Positions 1-8,819 are shown, counted from the first letter of the stretch. The stretch is 17,238 nt of DNA from Cylindrodendrum hubeiense (GCA_014621425.1 JAANBB010000659.1:1-17238); one strand, 5' to 3'. A program made the numbers and translations. Notes: generated by a model not told the origin, from the letters alone.

Positions 1-890
1 AGATGGAGGGGGCGGGCCGAAGCCACGGACCACGGCGGGCATCCGCTCGGCCACGGTTCATGTACCGTCTCGCTTGGGGATGTAGCTTGTCTGATCGATC
101 TGCCTGTGGTTTGGGGCATCCCGGCCACCCCTCGGGTCAGCCATGTCTCGCCCGCGTTGGAGCGGCGGAATCGGACTCTGCCCGGTCCCGGGAGCGCGGT
201 AACAGCTGGCACCGCGGCATTCAGTCAACCACGGCCAAGTGGGAACGCCCACTTGCTGCACTTATGAAGGAAGCCGTGCTCGTGGGCCGGATCCGCAGGC
301 CCCTGAAAGTCCAACTGTCGCTCGCCAGACGTGTTTCGCCTGTCTGCACGTTGGTTCTGTTGGTTGTGGTTCAGGGGCTCGCTCATGGGTTCATCAGTCT
401 TCAACGCAACGCTGGCGGGGGCATGGGCCCGCCCGTCCTACCTAGCGTCCACCTAGACATGCACTTGTCAGGTCATGGGTAGGAACTAGAAAGATGAGGT
501 GGAATATTCCCAGCATCGGTCCTAATTATACCTGTCGGTTGTCTGGGACGCTCCTAGGAAGCGCATGATGTCCTCGCCCCTCCCTCGAGGTAGGTCCATG
601 TGCCTCCCACATCCGCCGCTCCGCTGCGCTGGCGCTCAGAATCACGTCCCAGCCTGCAGACTGATACGCACACGGCTTCGACGGCCTTCCGGAAACGAGA
701 CATTGCCTACTGGATCGCGGCATATCCTGCTTTTTTAACCTTGCGTCAAGATAAGCCGTGCTTCTCGTATTGGGTCTCTTGCTCGACCGCAGCTTGTTCC
801 TGCAACCAAACCCCCGTGTCATATTGCGTACGTTGTCGGTAGGATAACAGCATCCTTACCGACCTGTCGGACCTTTCCCTTCGCATACCC
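1..890. other. Gene-free stretch at the left edge
   Basis: No reading frame here looks like a protein. The longest open frames are Arg/Ser/Gly/Pro-rich, overlap each other on both strands and show no recognisable motif. The stretch is GC-rich on the left and holds one perfect hairpin (236-255). From about 601 up to the hydrolase start there is no ATG on the + strand, which fits promoter and leader sequence for that gene. I see no tRNA, rRNA or transposon feature. It could include the end of a gene outside the window, but nothing supports that. Confidence 0.5.
236..255. repeat. Perfect 8-bp inverted repeat (hairpin)
   Basis: The arms CAAGTGGG (236-243) and CCCACTTG (248-255) are exact reverse complements around a 4-base AACG loop. 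It lies in non-coding DNA about 720 bp upstream of the hydrolase. It could be a dimeric transcription-factor site or chance; no function can be assigned. Confidence 0.6.
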
Positions 891-972
891 TCGAATTCCC
901 TCTGTTTTTCTCGTTTCTTTTCCCATTTCCCACCTGATCTTGAGGCATTGAAACTACCAGTCTCCTTTCATC
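891..972 (+). promoter_or_regulatory. Pyrimidine-rich leader of the hydrolase gene
   Basis: A CT-rich tract (runs such as TCTGTTTTTCTCGTTTC near 901-917) lies directly upstream of the first ATG. Such tracts are typical of fungal core promoters and leaders lacking a clear TATA box. No ATG occurs between it and the start codon. The exact transcription start cannot be read from sequence. Confidence 0.4.
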
Positions 973-1936
973 ATGATTATTCGGCACCGGGAGGACGTGG
1001 AGTTCCCGACCCTCGACGGGTGCATCCTCCGGGGATGGCTGTTTCCTGCCGCTCAGCGTGGCCCCGCCGTCATTATGAGCCCTGGGGTAAGTCGTGACCT
1101 CTGTTCAATATCCCTTTTACCCGAAGCTAACCATGCTGTTGTAGTTCAACTGTGTCAAGGAGATGCTGCTCCCTGAGGTCGCGACTGCGTTCCAGGCCGC
1201 CGGCATCACGGCGTTGGTGTATGATACCAGGTCAATTGGTTCGAGTGATGGACTCCCTCGGAACGACATCAACCCTCCCAAGCAGGTTGGGGACTACCAC
1301 GATGCTGTGACCTTCATGCGCACCCACCACTTGGTCGATCCTACTCAGATCGCGCTCTGGGGGTACTCGCTCTCTGGCATGGTGGCACTGGCAGCGACGG
1401 CACTCGACAAGCGCGTTGCTGCTGTCGTTGCTTGCGCACCTCCAACAGACGTTGGGTTCCCTCCAGAGAAACTCGCCAAGATTCTTGCCCGCGTACAAAA
1501 GGACCGGGAGTCTTGTGTCGCAGGAAATCCACCATGCCAGGTGCCTCTGTTTGACAAAAAGGGCAACACACTGTACAAGATTGCTGTGCCCATCTCCGAA
1601 GATGACCACGATCTCATTCGTCAGGCACAAGCCTACGGCCCAACAGTCAACATCACCACCTCAATGCAGTCCTACTACCACATTGCCATGTGGGATCCCT
1701 CCAAGCTCATGTCTCTTGTCAGTCCTGCCCCGGTCATGCTATGCGTGGCCGAAGAGGATGGGATGTGCCTGCTGGATGAGGAGAAGAAGCTGTTCGAAAC
1801 TTTCAGGGAGCCGAAGACGTTTCACTCGGTACCGAACAAGGGTCACATGGATTTTCTGACGGGAGAGGAATTTCCCCATGTTATGGAAGCGCAGATTGAA
1901 TTTTTGAAGCAGCATTTGGGTAAGAAGAACGTTTAG
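973..1936 (+). CDS. Alpha/beta hydrolase, polyketide transferase/AKT2-like family
   Basis: A cytosolic alpha/beta-hydrolase of about 301 aa. Exon 1 is 973-1086 (38 codons, phase 0). The intron is 1087-1144 (GTAAGT donor, GCTAACC branch site at 1126-1132, TAG acceptor). Exon 2 is 1145-1936. Seen: an oxyanion-side segment VIMSPG (residues 33-38), then [13 protein letters not shown], a nucleophile elbow WGYSLSG with Ser113, a candidate acid Asp243 (AEEDG) and a catalytic His272 in NKGHMDF. The pentapeptide is G-x-S-x-S rather than the textbook G-x-S-x-G. The fold and the [11 protein letters not shown] / ALDKRV pattern resemble fungal hydrolases grouped with polyketide transferases and the AKT2-type enzymes of secondary-metabolite clusters; that family link is from memory of family features. 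No signal peptide or membrane segment is visible. No polyketide synthase or other biosynthetic gene is nearby, so a general esterase or thioesterase is equally possible. Substrate unknown. Confidence 0.85.
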
Positions 1937-2670
1937 GGGTGTGCCAAGACGCGGCCCGCATGTACATTTTCCTTATTGGGTAGGTGATAGTGATATCAGA
2001 CATTGCATGAAATCTGTTTTGGAGATCTTGATCTGAAAGGGGACGTGGAGTCGCAAAACTGCGACTCTATGTTGCATTGCCGAGGTCTTTGACATGATAC
2101 GCGTGTGGGTTGCACAGTACTACATTACGTCCGAAGTTATGACGTGATTCCAAATTGAGAACGAATACCTGCCACGAGTCCCAGACTTAGACCACGTAAT
2201 AATAGACGGCGCACTAATAAAACAGGTTATATACTGTTGGCTGTCTTGACGAGCAGGGGCAGCAGCCATTGAGGCTGAATCCCAATACGACATGCATGGC
2301 GTTACGCTGCAATGCATCGCTGGAACAGAGTGCTCACTCCTCGGGTCTTTCTCCTCGGGTCTGCTCCCAACAACCAAGGTAGCATCCAGGTACTACGTAG
2401 TAAGAGCACCGGATCGTGCAGTACATGGTCATGCACGTCTGGGGTTCCCCGCCCAGGTCAAACGGGCCGTCCGTCTGTTGGGCAAGCCGACCAACACAGT
2501 TCCACATACAGTTCCACACGCAACGAAACGTGGCCGATATTACGGTGCATGGACGTCTTCCGACTCTACGGGATTCAGGAGAGAGGTTATGAATGAGCTT
2601 CGCTGGAATTTCCTCATTGGTCTGGAGAGGCGGCGCGGATGGTGGGGCGGGCACTAGACAGCGATCCCAA

Positions 2671-2712
2671 GCTAGGTCGGTGCCTAGGTAGGCAGGTACC
2701 TAGGTACCTGGC
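2671..2712. repeat. CTAGGT/GGTACC repeat cluster with 18-bp palindrome
   Basis: CTAGGT or CCTAGGTA units recur four times within about 40 bp. Positions 2693-2710 form a perfect 18-bp palindrome, CAGGTACCTAGGTACCTG, identical to its own reverse complement. Related CCTAG units occur at 439-455 and CTAGG units at 6373-6384. Motifs of this type recur in intergenic DNA of many filamentous ascomycetes; that statement is from general familiarity. Whether it is a binding site or simple sequence drift is open. Confidence 0.7.
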
Positions 2713-2942
2713 TGATTAGTCCTCCGTAGGTGTAGGGCACATTAGGTGCCGGTATGGATACTGCCCTTGCGGATATTAACGGCCAACGACCAACAGACTT
2801 TTTGGCCACGGTCTCTAGCCTGGAGTGGGCGGGAATGGCCCAAGCTTCTGCGAATCGGGAAAACTAAGGGCCTGGACGTGTCAATTCATGCCGCTGCCGT
2901 GCGTCGGAGACACAACCAACAGCCGACAGACCGCATCGAGGC

Positions 2943-3011
2943 ATGAAAACAGCCTGCATCGGTGAGAGCAAGAGCCCAAGTCTGTCTGTCTGCCTGTCTT
3001 CCGCGGTCTAG
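2943..3011 (+). other. Possible upstream ORF (22 codons) before the aminopeptidase
   Basis: An ATG at 2943 opens a 22-codon frame that stops at TAG 3009-3011, just before the first in-frame aminopeptidase ATG at 3019. It would act as a translated upstream ORF only if transcription starts left of 2943. The peptide shows no conserved feature. Within it, GGTGAGAG at 2961-2968 resembles a splice donor, but joining it to the nearest acceptors after 3310 does not keep the coding frame. Confidence 0.25.
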
Positions 3012-3018
3012 ACCAAGG

Positions 3019-6000
3019 ATGGCGACATGTTCAATCGCCGGGGGCATATGGCGGTCGCTGCTTCGGCAGGCACCGCCGCGGCCCGCAGTCGCACCTTCCG
3101 CGTGGCCATCGATCGGTAGCTCCTGCAGTGATTCACGCGGTGCCTCGGTGGTGGTCGCACCGCAGCCAATCCGTACCTTCCACTTTGGATTGCCCCTCCC
3201 CCGCATAGCTCCCCCTCCGTCAGCGACCTCACCGTCTGCTAACCCCCCTCACCCAACACCTCTCTCACCGCGATCACCTATCTCTCTATCGCAATCCGTC
3301 ACCGCCGTTGTCAGCTCCGCACTCAGCTCCAGCTCCACTGTCCGTCCTCTGTGCCGGTCCCGCAGCTCGGTCACTCAGCAGCAGCGTCACTGCTCCTACC
3401 GGCGAGCCATGTATCGCAACGGATCCGAGGCCGCCAGTGCCAGCCACGACATCACCCATGGCCGCCAGGTCCTGCCCAAGAACGTCAAGCCGCACCACTA
3501 CGACCTCACCCTCGAGCCCAACTTCGAGACGTTCAAGTACGAGGGCACAGTCGTCATCGACTTCGATGTCGTCGAAGACTCCACCTCCATCTCGCTCAAC
3601 ACGGTAGACCTCGACATCCATGAGACCATCATCGAGTCGGCTGAGGCCACCATCGGCTCCTCCCCCGCCCTTAGCTACAACAAGGACACCCAGACCACCA
3701 CCGTCTCCTTCGATCAGACCATCCCCGCGGGGCAAAAGGTCCGCTTGACACAGCGCTTCACTGGCACCCTCAACGATGAAATGGCTGGCTTTTACCGCTC
3801 CTCCTACAAGGACGAAAATGGCAATGACAAGTACATCGCCACCACCCAGATGGAGGCCACCGATGCCCGGCGTGCATTCCCCTGTCTTGACGAGCCGGCT
3901 CTCAAGGCGACCTTCACAGTGACCCTGATCGCGGACCACGACTTGGTCTGCTTGAGCAACATGGATGTTGCCTCCGAAAAGGACGTCGACTCCAAGATCG
4001 CTGGCAAGACGCGCAAGGCTGTCACTTACAACAAGACCCCCATCATGTCCACCTACCTCCTCGCTTTCGTCATTGGCAACCTCCAGGTCTACGAGACGAA
4101 TAACTTCCGAATCCCCGTCCGAGTCTACTGCACCCCTGACCAGAACATTGAGCATGCTGTTTTCTCCGCTGAGCTGGGTGCACGAACCCTCGAGTTCTAC
4201 GAGAAGCAGTTCGGCAGCCAATACCCCCTCCCGAAAATGGACATGGTAGCAGTTCCCGACTTTGCTGCTGGAGCCATGGAAAATTGGGGCTTGATCACAT
4301 ACCGAGTCGTCGATCTCTTGTTGGACGAAAAGACGAGCAGTGCAACCACCAAGAAGCGCGTCGCCGAGGTCGTGCAGCATGAGCTGGCACATCAGTGGTT
4401 TGGCAATTTGGTCACAATGGATTTCTGGGATGGTCTCTGGCTCAAAGAGGGTTTCGCTACATGGATGTCGTGGTACTCCTCCAACGCCTTCTACCCCGAG
4501 TGGAGGGTGTGGGATGGCTATGTCATCGACGACCTGCGATCCGCACTTAGCCTTGACTCTCTCCGCAGCTCTCACCCGATCGAGGTGCCCGTCAAGCGGG
4601 CAGATGAGATCAACCAAATCTTCGATGCCATCTCATACGAAAAGGGCTCTTGCGTACTCCGCATGATTTCCATACACCTCGGAGAAGATGTCTTCCTTGA
4701 GGGTATCCGACGGTACCTCAACAAGCATGCCTACGGAAACACGCAGACTACCGACCTTTGGGCGGCTCTCAGCGAGGCCAGTGGAAAGGATGTTGAGAGA
4801 GTGGCAGACATCTGGACCAAGAAGGTTGGCTTCCCTGTCGTATCCGTCACTGAAAACGAGGCGGAAGGCACTATCCACGTCAAGCAGAACCGCTTCCTGA
4901 GAACTGCCGATGTCAAGCCAGAGGAGGACGAAGTTCTGTACCCCGTTTTCCTCAGCCTCCGAACCAAGGACGGCGTTCAGGACCTTACTCTCGATACACG
5001 CGAGGCTGATTTCAAGGTGCCTGACTTTGACTTCTTCAAGGTCAACTCCGGTCACTCCGGCATTTACCGTACTTCTTACACCACAGAGCGACTTCAGAAG
5101 CTTGGTCAAAATGCACAGGCAGGCCTCCTCGGTGTCGAGGACCGAGCGGGCATGGTTGCAGATGCAGGTGCCCTCGCGGCTGCTGGTTACCAGAAGACTT
5201 CCGGCCTGCTGTCTCTTCTCCAAGGCTTCGACTCTGAGAATGAGTACATTGTCTGGGATGAGCTGAACCTTCGCATTGCTACCCTTAGGGATGCGTGGGT
5301 GTTCGAAGACGACAAGACTACGGCGGCCCTCAAGGCTTTCCAGCTCGATCTGGTCAGCAAGAAGGCTAATGAGATTGGCTGGGACATCTCGGACAAGGAC
5401 GACCACATGATGCAACGATTCAAGGCACTCCTATTTGGAAAGGCTGCTGTTTCTGGTGACGAAAAGGCCAAGGCTGCAGCTTTGGAGATGTTTGACAAGT
5501 TCATCAAGGGCGACAGAGACGCACTCCAGCCCAACCTGCGAGCTAGTGTTTTCGCGGTGGCGCTGATCTATGGAGGTGAGGCCGAGTACAATGCCATCCT
5601 CAATGAGTATCAGACGGCCAAGCAGAGCAGCGAGCGGAACACGGCTCTTCGATCCCTTGGCTTTTCTGAGGACCCGAAGCTCATCCAGCGATCGCTAGAC
5701 TACGCGTTGAGCAAGGAGGTCAAGACCCAGGATCTATACATGCCGCTCAGCGGGCTTCGAGCCCACAAGGCAGGCATTGTCGCGCTGTGGGGCTGGGTCA
5801 AGGACAACTGGGACGTCCTCACCAAGAGACTCCCCCCTGGCATGTCGCTGTTGGGTGACGTCGTTGCCATGTCCACAAGCTCCTTCACGCAGGAGGAGCA
5901 GGTTGCCGATGTGCGACGCTTCTTCAGCGAGAAGGGCACCAAGGGCTACGATCTCGAGTATGCACAGAGCCTTGATACAATCAAGGCGAAGCAAAACTGG

Positions 6001-6057
6001 CTGGCAAGAGACAAGAAGGATGTGGAGCAATGGCTCGCCAAAAACAAGTACCTATAG
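3019..6057 (+). CDS. M1 family zinc aminopeptidase (Ape2/Aap1-like)
   Basis: An intronless zinc metallo-aminopeptidase that removes N-terminal residues from peptides. From ATG 3019 it is 1012 aa. A second in-frame ATG at 3409 gives 882 aa, close to yeast Aap1 and to the Ape2 catalytic form. In 882-aa numbering: the beta-rich N-terminal domain starts near 20 (VLPKNVKPHHYDL), the exopeptidase loop GAMEN is at 288-292, the zinc motif HELAH at 324-328 with the third ligand Glu347 (LWLKEGFATW), and the transition-state Tyr410 lies in AISYEKGS. The rest matches the helical ERAP1-like C-terminal domain. All catalytic residues are present. The 130 residues between the two ATGs contain one acidic residue and many Arg/Ser/Pro, like a mitochondrial presequence, but they could also be an open pyrimidine-rich leader. 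Both ATGs have a purine at -3. The frame is open from 2962, but the first ATG is 3019. Family assignment is near certain; only the start is in doubt. Confidence 0.95.
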   Translation: MATCSIAGGIWRSLLRQAPPRPAVAPSAWPSIGSSCSDSRGASVVVAPQPIRTFHFGLPLPRIAPPPSATSPSANPPHPTPLSPRSPISLSQSVTAVVSSALSSSSTVRPLCRSRSSVTQQQRHCSYRRAMYRNGSEAASASHDITHGRQVLPKNVKPHHYDLTLEPNFETFKYEGTVVIDFDVVEDSTSISLNTVDLDIHETIIESAEATIGSSPALSYNKDTQTTTVSFDQTIPAGQKVRLTQRFTGTLNDEMAGFYRSSYKDENGNDKYIATTQMEATDARRAFPCLDEPALKATFTVTLIADHDLVCLSNMDVASEKDVDSKIAGKTRKAVTYNKTPIMSTYLLAFVIGNLQVYETNNFRIPVRVYCTPDQNIEHAVFSAELGARTLEFYEKQFGSQYPLPKMDMVAVPDFAAGAMENWGLITYRVVDLLLDEKTSSATTKKRVAEVVQHELAHQWFGNLVTMDFWDGLWLKEGFATWMSWYSSNAFYPEWRVWDGYVIDDLRSALSLDSLRSSHPIEVPVKRADEINQIFDAISYEKGSCVLRMISIHLGEDVFLEGIRRYLNKHAYGNTQTTDLWAALSEASGKDVERVADIWTKKVGFPVVSVTENEAEGTIHVKQNRFLRTADVKPEEDEVLYPVFLSLRTKDGVQDLTLDTREADFKVPDFDFFKVNSGHSGIYRTSYTTERLQKLGQNAQAGLLGVEDRAGMVADAGALAAAGYQKTSGLLSLLQGFDSENEYIVWDELNLRIATLRDAWVFEDDKTTAALKAFQLDLVSKKANEIGWDISDKDDHMMQRFKALLFGKAAVSGDEKAKAAALEMFDKFIKGDRDALQPNLRASVFAVALIYGGEAEYNAILNEYQTAKQSSERNTALRSLGFSEDPKLIQRSLDYALSKEVKTQDLYMPLSGLRAHKAGIVALWGWVKDNWDVLTKRLPPGMSLLGDVVAMSTSSFTQEEQVADVRRFFSEKGTKGYDLEYAQSLDTIKAKQNWLARDKKDVEQWLAKNKYL
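3027..3119 (+). other. Out-of-frame ATG overlapping the aminopeptidase N terminus
   Basis: An ATG at 3027, only 8 bases after the 3019 start, opens a 30-codon frame ending at TAG 3117-3119. Another ATG of the same frame lies at 3048. A ribosome that missed 3019 would tend to start here and not reach 3409. The short cytosolic-type enzyme is therefore more easily made from a transcript starting between about 3050 and 3408 than by leaky scanning. Confidence 0.35.
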
Positions 6058-6721
6058 GTGTACTTTGCATTGATCAGGTATAACAGTCGAGTGGGGCAAA
6101 GGAAAGCCAGTTGCTCTACCATCGCACTCGACAAAACAATTGCCATTGATCTAGCATAGCAGTCAGCTGAGAAGATGAGAGTAAAAATAAATGCTCCAGT
6201 ATCTCACTAGACAAAATAAAAAAATAAATACATTTATCACATAATACAGAGTTCAAGTGATCGTAATTGCCATCAGGAGGGTAAAGGGTAAGCGGTTGGT
6301 TGATGCCGACCGGCACGCTGACTCTATCTTAATCGCTGGGTCGGACAGCGAGCGAGATATACACATATATATGGCTAGGCTAGGGTTTTTAATTCATATG
6401 ACATGTTTTGTTCTCATTCCACAGCAATATTACTAAAAAATTAACCTCTATGGGGATCCTCTTGATGGATAGTGCTGGGATCGGCCATACATAGGTCTCT
6501 CGGGTAAGAGAATATCCAGAAGTGAAATATTCGAGCCTTGGTCTCTCAACACACATTTAATATGACGCACTCATCGCGGGCAAGCTCCCCCGCACCAGAA
6601 TCATGGAAAAGTAAGGCATCTCTTGATGTGTCTGTTATACATGTACAAGTATACACGGTAGTACACCACCCCCATGGGATTTCGGCCCCAATCAGCCCCA
6701 TTTTGAATTTCTTGACTGCCT
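6058..6721. other. Convergent 3' region, AT-rich with poly(A)-signal-like runs
   Basis: About 660 bp between the stop codons of two convergent genes. The left half is AT-rich, with AATAAA-like sequence at 6186-6190 and 6213-6232 (CAAAATAAAAAAATAAATA), a likely 3' end region for the aminopeptidase mRNA. A TA-rich run (TATACACATATATATGG) is at 6358-6374. No coding frame of merit was seen on either strand. Confidence 0.5.
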
Positions 6722-7937
6722 CTACGCCCTGCCCGACAGCCAGTCTCGCTCCTTGTTCTTCGCCAGGCCCGCGGTGCCGGTGACGGGCAGGCCACGCTTT
6801 GAAAGCTCCTCCTCAATGACCTTCCAGCGGCCGATGGCGATCTCCTTGTCGATGGGGCCGACCTTGCGGCTGTGCACCTTGACGTTGGACAGCGCCGACA
6901 GGTTGCTCTGCGTCTCGAGGACCTCGGCCAGCTTCTTGCCGCGCTTGGCCGGGTTGACGGTCAGCGTCAAGAGGTGCTGCGCCGTGCGGGCGGCGCCGAG
7001 CTTGGAGTCGGGGATCAGGCGGCCGGTGAGCTGGTAAACGCGCTTGCGGATCTGTAAGGGTTGTTAGCATGAGGTTTGCAGCGCACAAACGGAAGTGCGG
7101 GGAGCGGGGAAAACGTACGGCGAATTTGAGGTAGTGGTCGTTGAGGGCGACCTCCTTCCACGAGGCATCCCACGCCTTGACAATCTCTTGAGCCTCGTCG
7201 GCGGAGACCCTCTCAGCGAGCTCAGTCTCCTCGACCTCGCTCGTCAACCGTCCGGTAATGGCTGACAGGTCGCCCTTGAGGGTGGCCTTGCCGTCCTGAA
7301 CCACAATCTCCACCGCAAGGGTCTGGTCGAGCTCAGCCCGCTCGCCAGCAGGCCACTTCTTGGCTGCCCACTCGTTGAGCAGGCCGGCCTCCTGCAGAGC
7401 GAGGGTCTCGATGACGGCCCTCCTCAGGTAGAGCTCAACAACGCTCTTGTCCTCCACCTTTCCAGCAGCGAAGCCGCGGAACTCGCTCTCCTGGCCCCAA
7501 TGCCCGGGCTGTTGCCACCACGTCTGCAGCGGCTTGATCTGTTCGAGGCCCGAAAGCTCTGTGGCAGGGACGTACGAGGGGTCCAGGGACTGCAACTCCT
7601 TCTCGGTGACGGCCTCGGTGCGGCGAGGGGGCAGGACCAAGCGGGACTGCTCGACGGCCTCGGGTGTGGGGTACTCGGCGTAGGACTGGACTTCGCGAGC
7701 CTCCGCGGGCAGGTTGGAGACTTCCTCGGGCTCCATGCGCTGCGTGTAGGGATCCGCCGGCCCGGGGGCCTCACCCTTCCAGAGCTTGCCGCGAATCCAT
7801 TCCGTGTTCTTGCCTTGCACGCGGGCAGACGTCGAGAGGGCGGCGCGGGCGGCGAAGGGGGTGCGATTGGCGGCGCATGAGGGCGCAATCGTTGCTTGCA
7901 GGGACGAGAGTCCCCGCACCCGCGGTATTCGAGGCAT
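6722..7937 (-). CDS. Mitochondrial large-subunit ribosomal protein, mL50 type
   Basis: Probably mitoribosomal large-subunit protein mL50 (the family that includes yeast MrpL13). Exon 1 runs 7937 down to 7119 (273 codons, phase 0). The intron is 7118-7052 (67 nt, GTACGT donor, ATGCTAAC branch region, TACAG acceptor). Exon 2 runs 7051 down to 6722, giving 382 aa. The N terminus is rich in Arg/Ala/Ser with a typical matrix-cleavage context (ALSTSARVQGKNTEW, residues about 34-48). A conserved-looking block WIRGKLWKGEAPGPADPYTQ follows, and the C-terminal core begins at RKRVYQLTGRLIPDSKLG straight after the intron. The start at 7937 is the first true ATG of the frame; an upstream extension exists only with a TTG start and crosses the n at 8016. 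The fungal protein is longer than yeast MrpL13. Assignment rests on recalled family features; an alternative is another fungal mitoribosomal protein with a similar presequence. Confidence 0.8.
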
Positions 7938-8224
7938 TGTGTGTGTTGTGGGTGGGTTGGTTCGGCCGGTTGATGGTCGAAGATTCAAGATGTCGAGACG
8001 GGTGACCAGAGCTCCNTCAAAGGCGACTTTTTCCAGTGTGGCGCGGCTGGCCAATGGGTGGGGGCGAGGCTGAGGCGGGACCGTGGCCTGCGATTAGGCC
8101 CACTCATGGCCGGGTGCAGCAGCATCGACAGCCTCCTACTCGGCGGCTTGCGACGTGCCCAGTTCGGCATCGGACTTTGCTTCTTCACACAACTCTCCAT
8201 CCTCGTTATTTTGCGCCGGCCACG
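7938..8224. promoter_or_regulatory. Divergent promoter with CCAAT box
   Basis: The 287 bp between the diverging start codons at 7937 (-) and 8225 (+) must carry control elements for both genes. GGCCAATGGG at 8049-8058 contains a CCAAT core (8051-8055), the type bound by the HAP/CBC complex, which in fungi often serves nuclear genes for mitochondrial proteins. It is followed by a G-rich stretch to about 8070. One undetermined base (8016) lies within the region. Confidence 0.5.
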
Positions 8225-8819
8225 ATGGCGCGCATATCTCTGCTGATCCTCCTGCTGGGGGCCTTCACGTCCCTCGTCGCAGCGTCCTGTCCGCATACCA
8301 TCCCCTCCTCCGCATTGTAAGACAATTGCTGACCCTCCTCCTCCAGCGGCGCCGACCTTCTGCAAGTGCACCTGCTTCAAGAACAGCACCATCATCCCCC
8401 TGGGCCCCAAGAACGACGAGCCCTCCGGCTCCGAGTTCATCCGCGACGAGAACCTACGCTCCGTCGTCTTCAACCCCGAGATCGCACCGCATCTGCCCAC
8501 CGTCCATAATCCCCGAGACCCTCTGCTGTCGCGGCCGCACTCGCCGCGGTCCAAGTCCAAGTCGTGCTCCGAGTGCACCAAGGCCTTTTGCCTCAGCCAG
8601 GGCATCGACTTCTGCAAGGACGCCAAGGAGGACGATGTCACGACCCTGTGCTTTCAGCGCGACAGCAACAAGGACAAGTTCATCGTCTGGGCCTTCATCA
8701 TCGGCACCGTCGGTTTGATGGGATGGGCAGCCTTCAAGCGCGTGGCTTCGTGGCGCCAGGTCAATCCGGTCGGCCGCCAGTCGGCAAACTATGCCCCAAT
8801 GCCAAACAACTTTCGGTAA
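8225..8819 (+). CDS. Cys-rich type I membrane protein of unknown function
   Basis: Predicted 178 aa. Exon 1 is 8225-8288, the intron 8289-8346 (58 nt), exon 2 8347-8819. The acceptor is well supported: GCTGAC branch at 8328-8333 and a CCTCCTCCTCCAG tract. The donor GTCCGC is non-consensus but is the only GT that keeps the frame. Seen: a hydrophobic signal peptide (about 1-20), a luminal/extracellular part with eight cysteines (27, 29, 31, 95, 98, 103, 111, 123) including CKCTC and CSEC, an NST glycosylation sequon at 34-36, and a Ser/Arg/Pro-rich spacer between the two Cys clusters. One membrane span (about 133-151) and a short basic tail to the stop complete it. The pattern of an N-terminal CxCxCF and a later CxxC...C...C...CFQRDS just before the membrane span resembles a conserved fungal hypothetical family as I remember it. 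I cannot name a function. It probably sits in the secretory pathway or plasma membrane. Confidence 0.75.

Larger units (their letters stand above)
1937..3018. other. Intergenic region between hydrolase and aminopeptidase
   Basis: About 1.1 kb without a supportable gene. The left part is the 3' flank of the hydrolase and becomes moderately AT-rich around 2000-2260. The right part is the promoter side of the aminopeptidase gene. It holds a cluster of TAGGTACC-like repeats (2671-2712) and a TCTG-type short repeat (2982-3000). The open frames over 2292-2657 overlap on both strands and have no family resemblance. Confidence 0.5.

Noticed and set aside
2962..3018. Extension of the aminopeptidase frame further upstream
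   Set aside because: It begins at a GTG, not an ATG; the first in-frame ATG is 3019.
3286..4617. 443-codon open frame on the minus strand
   Set aside because: It is antisense to the M1 aminopeptidase, which has all catalytic motifs. Its Gly/Val/Asp-rich product is what the complement of C-ending codons gives.
4633..5415. 260-codon open frame on the minus strand
   Set aside because: Antisense to the C-terminal half of the aminopeptidase; no motif or family feature.
7938..8054. 39-residue N-terminal extension of the mL50-type protein
   Set aside because: The frame opens only with a TTG and crosses the undetermined base; the ATG at 7937 already gives a typical mitochondrial presequence.
8317..8346. 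GTAAGA ... CAG as a 30-nt intron in the membrane-protein gene
   Set aside because: Too short for a normal fungal intron and it leaves the downstream Cys-rich exon out of frame.
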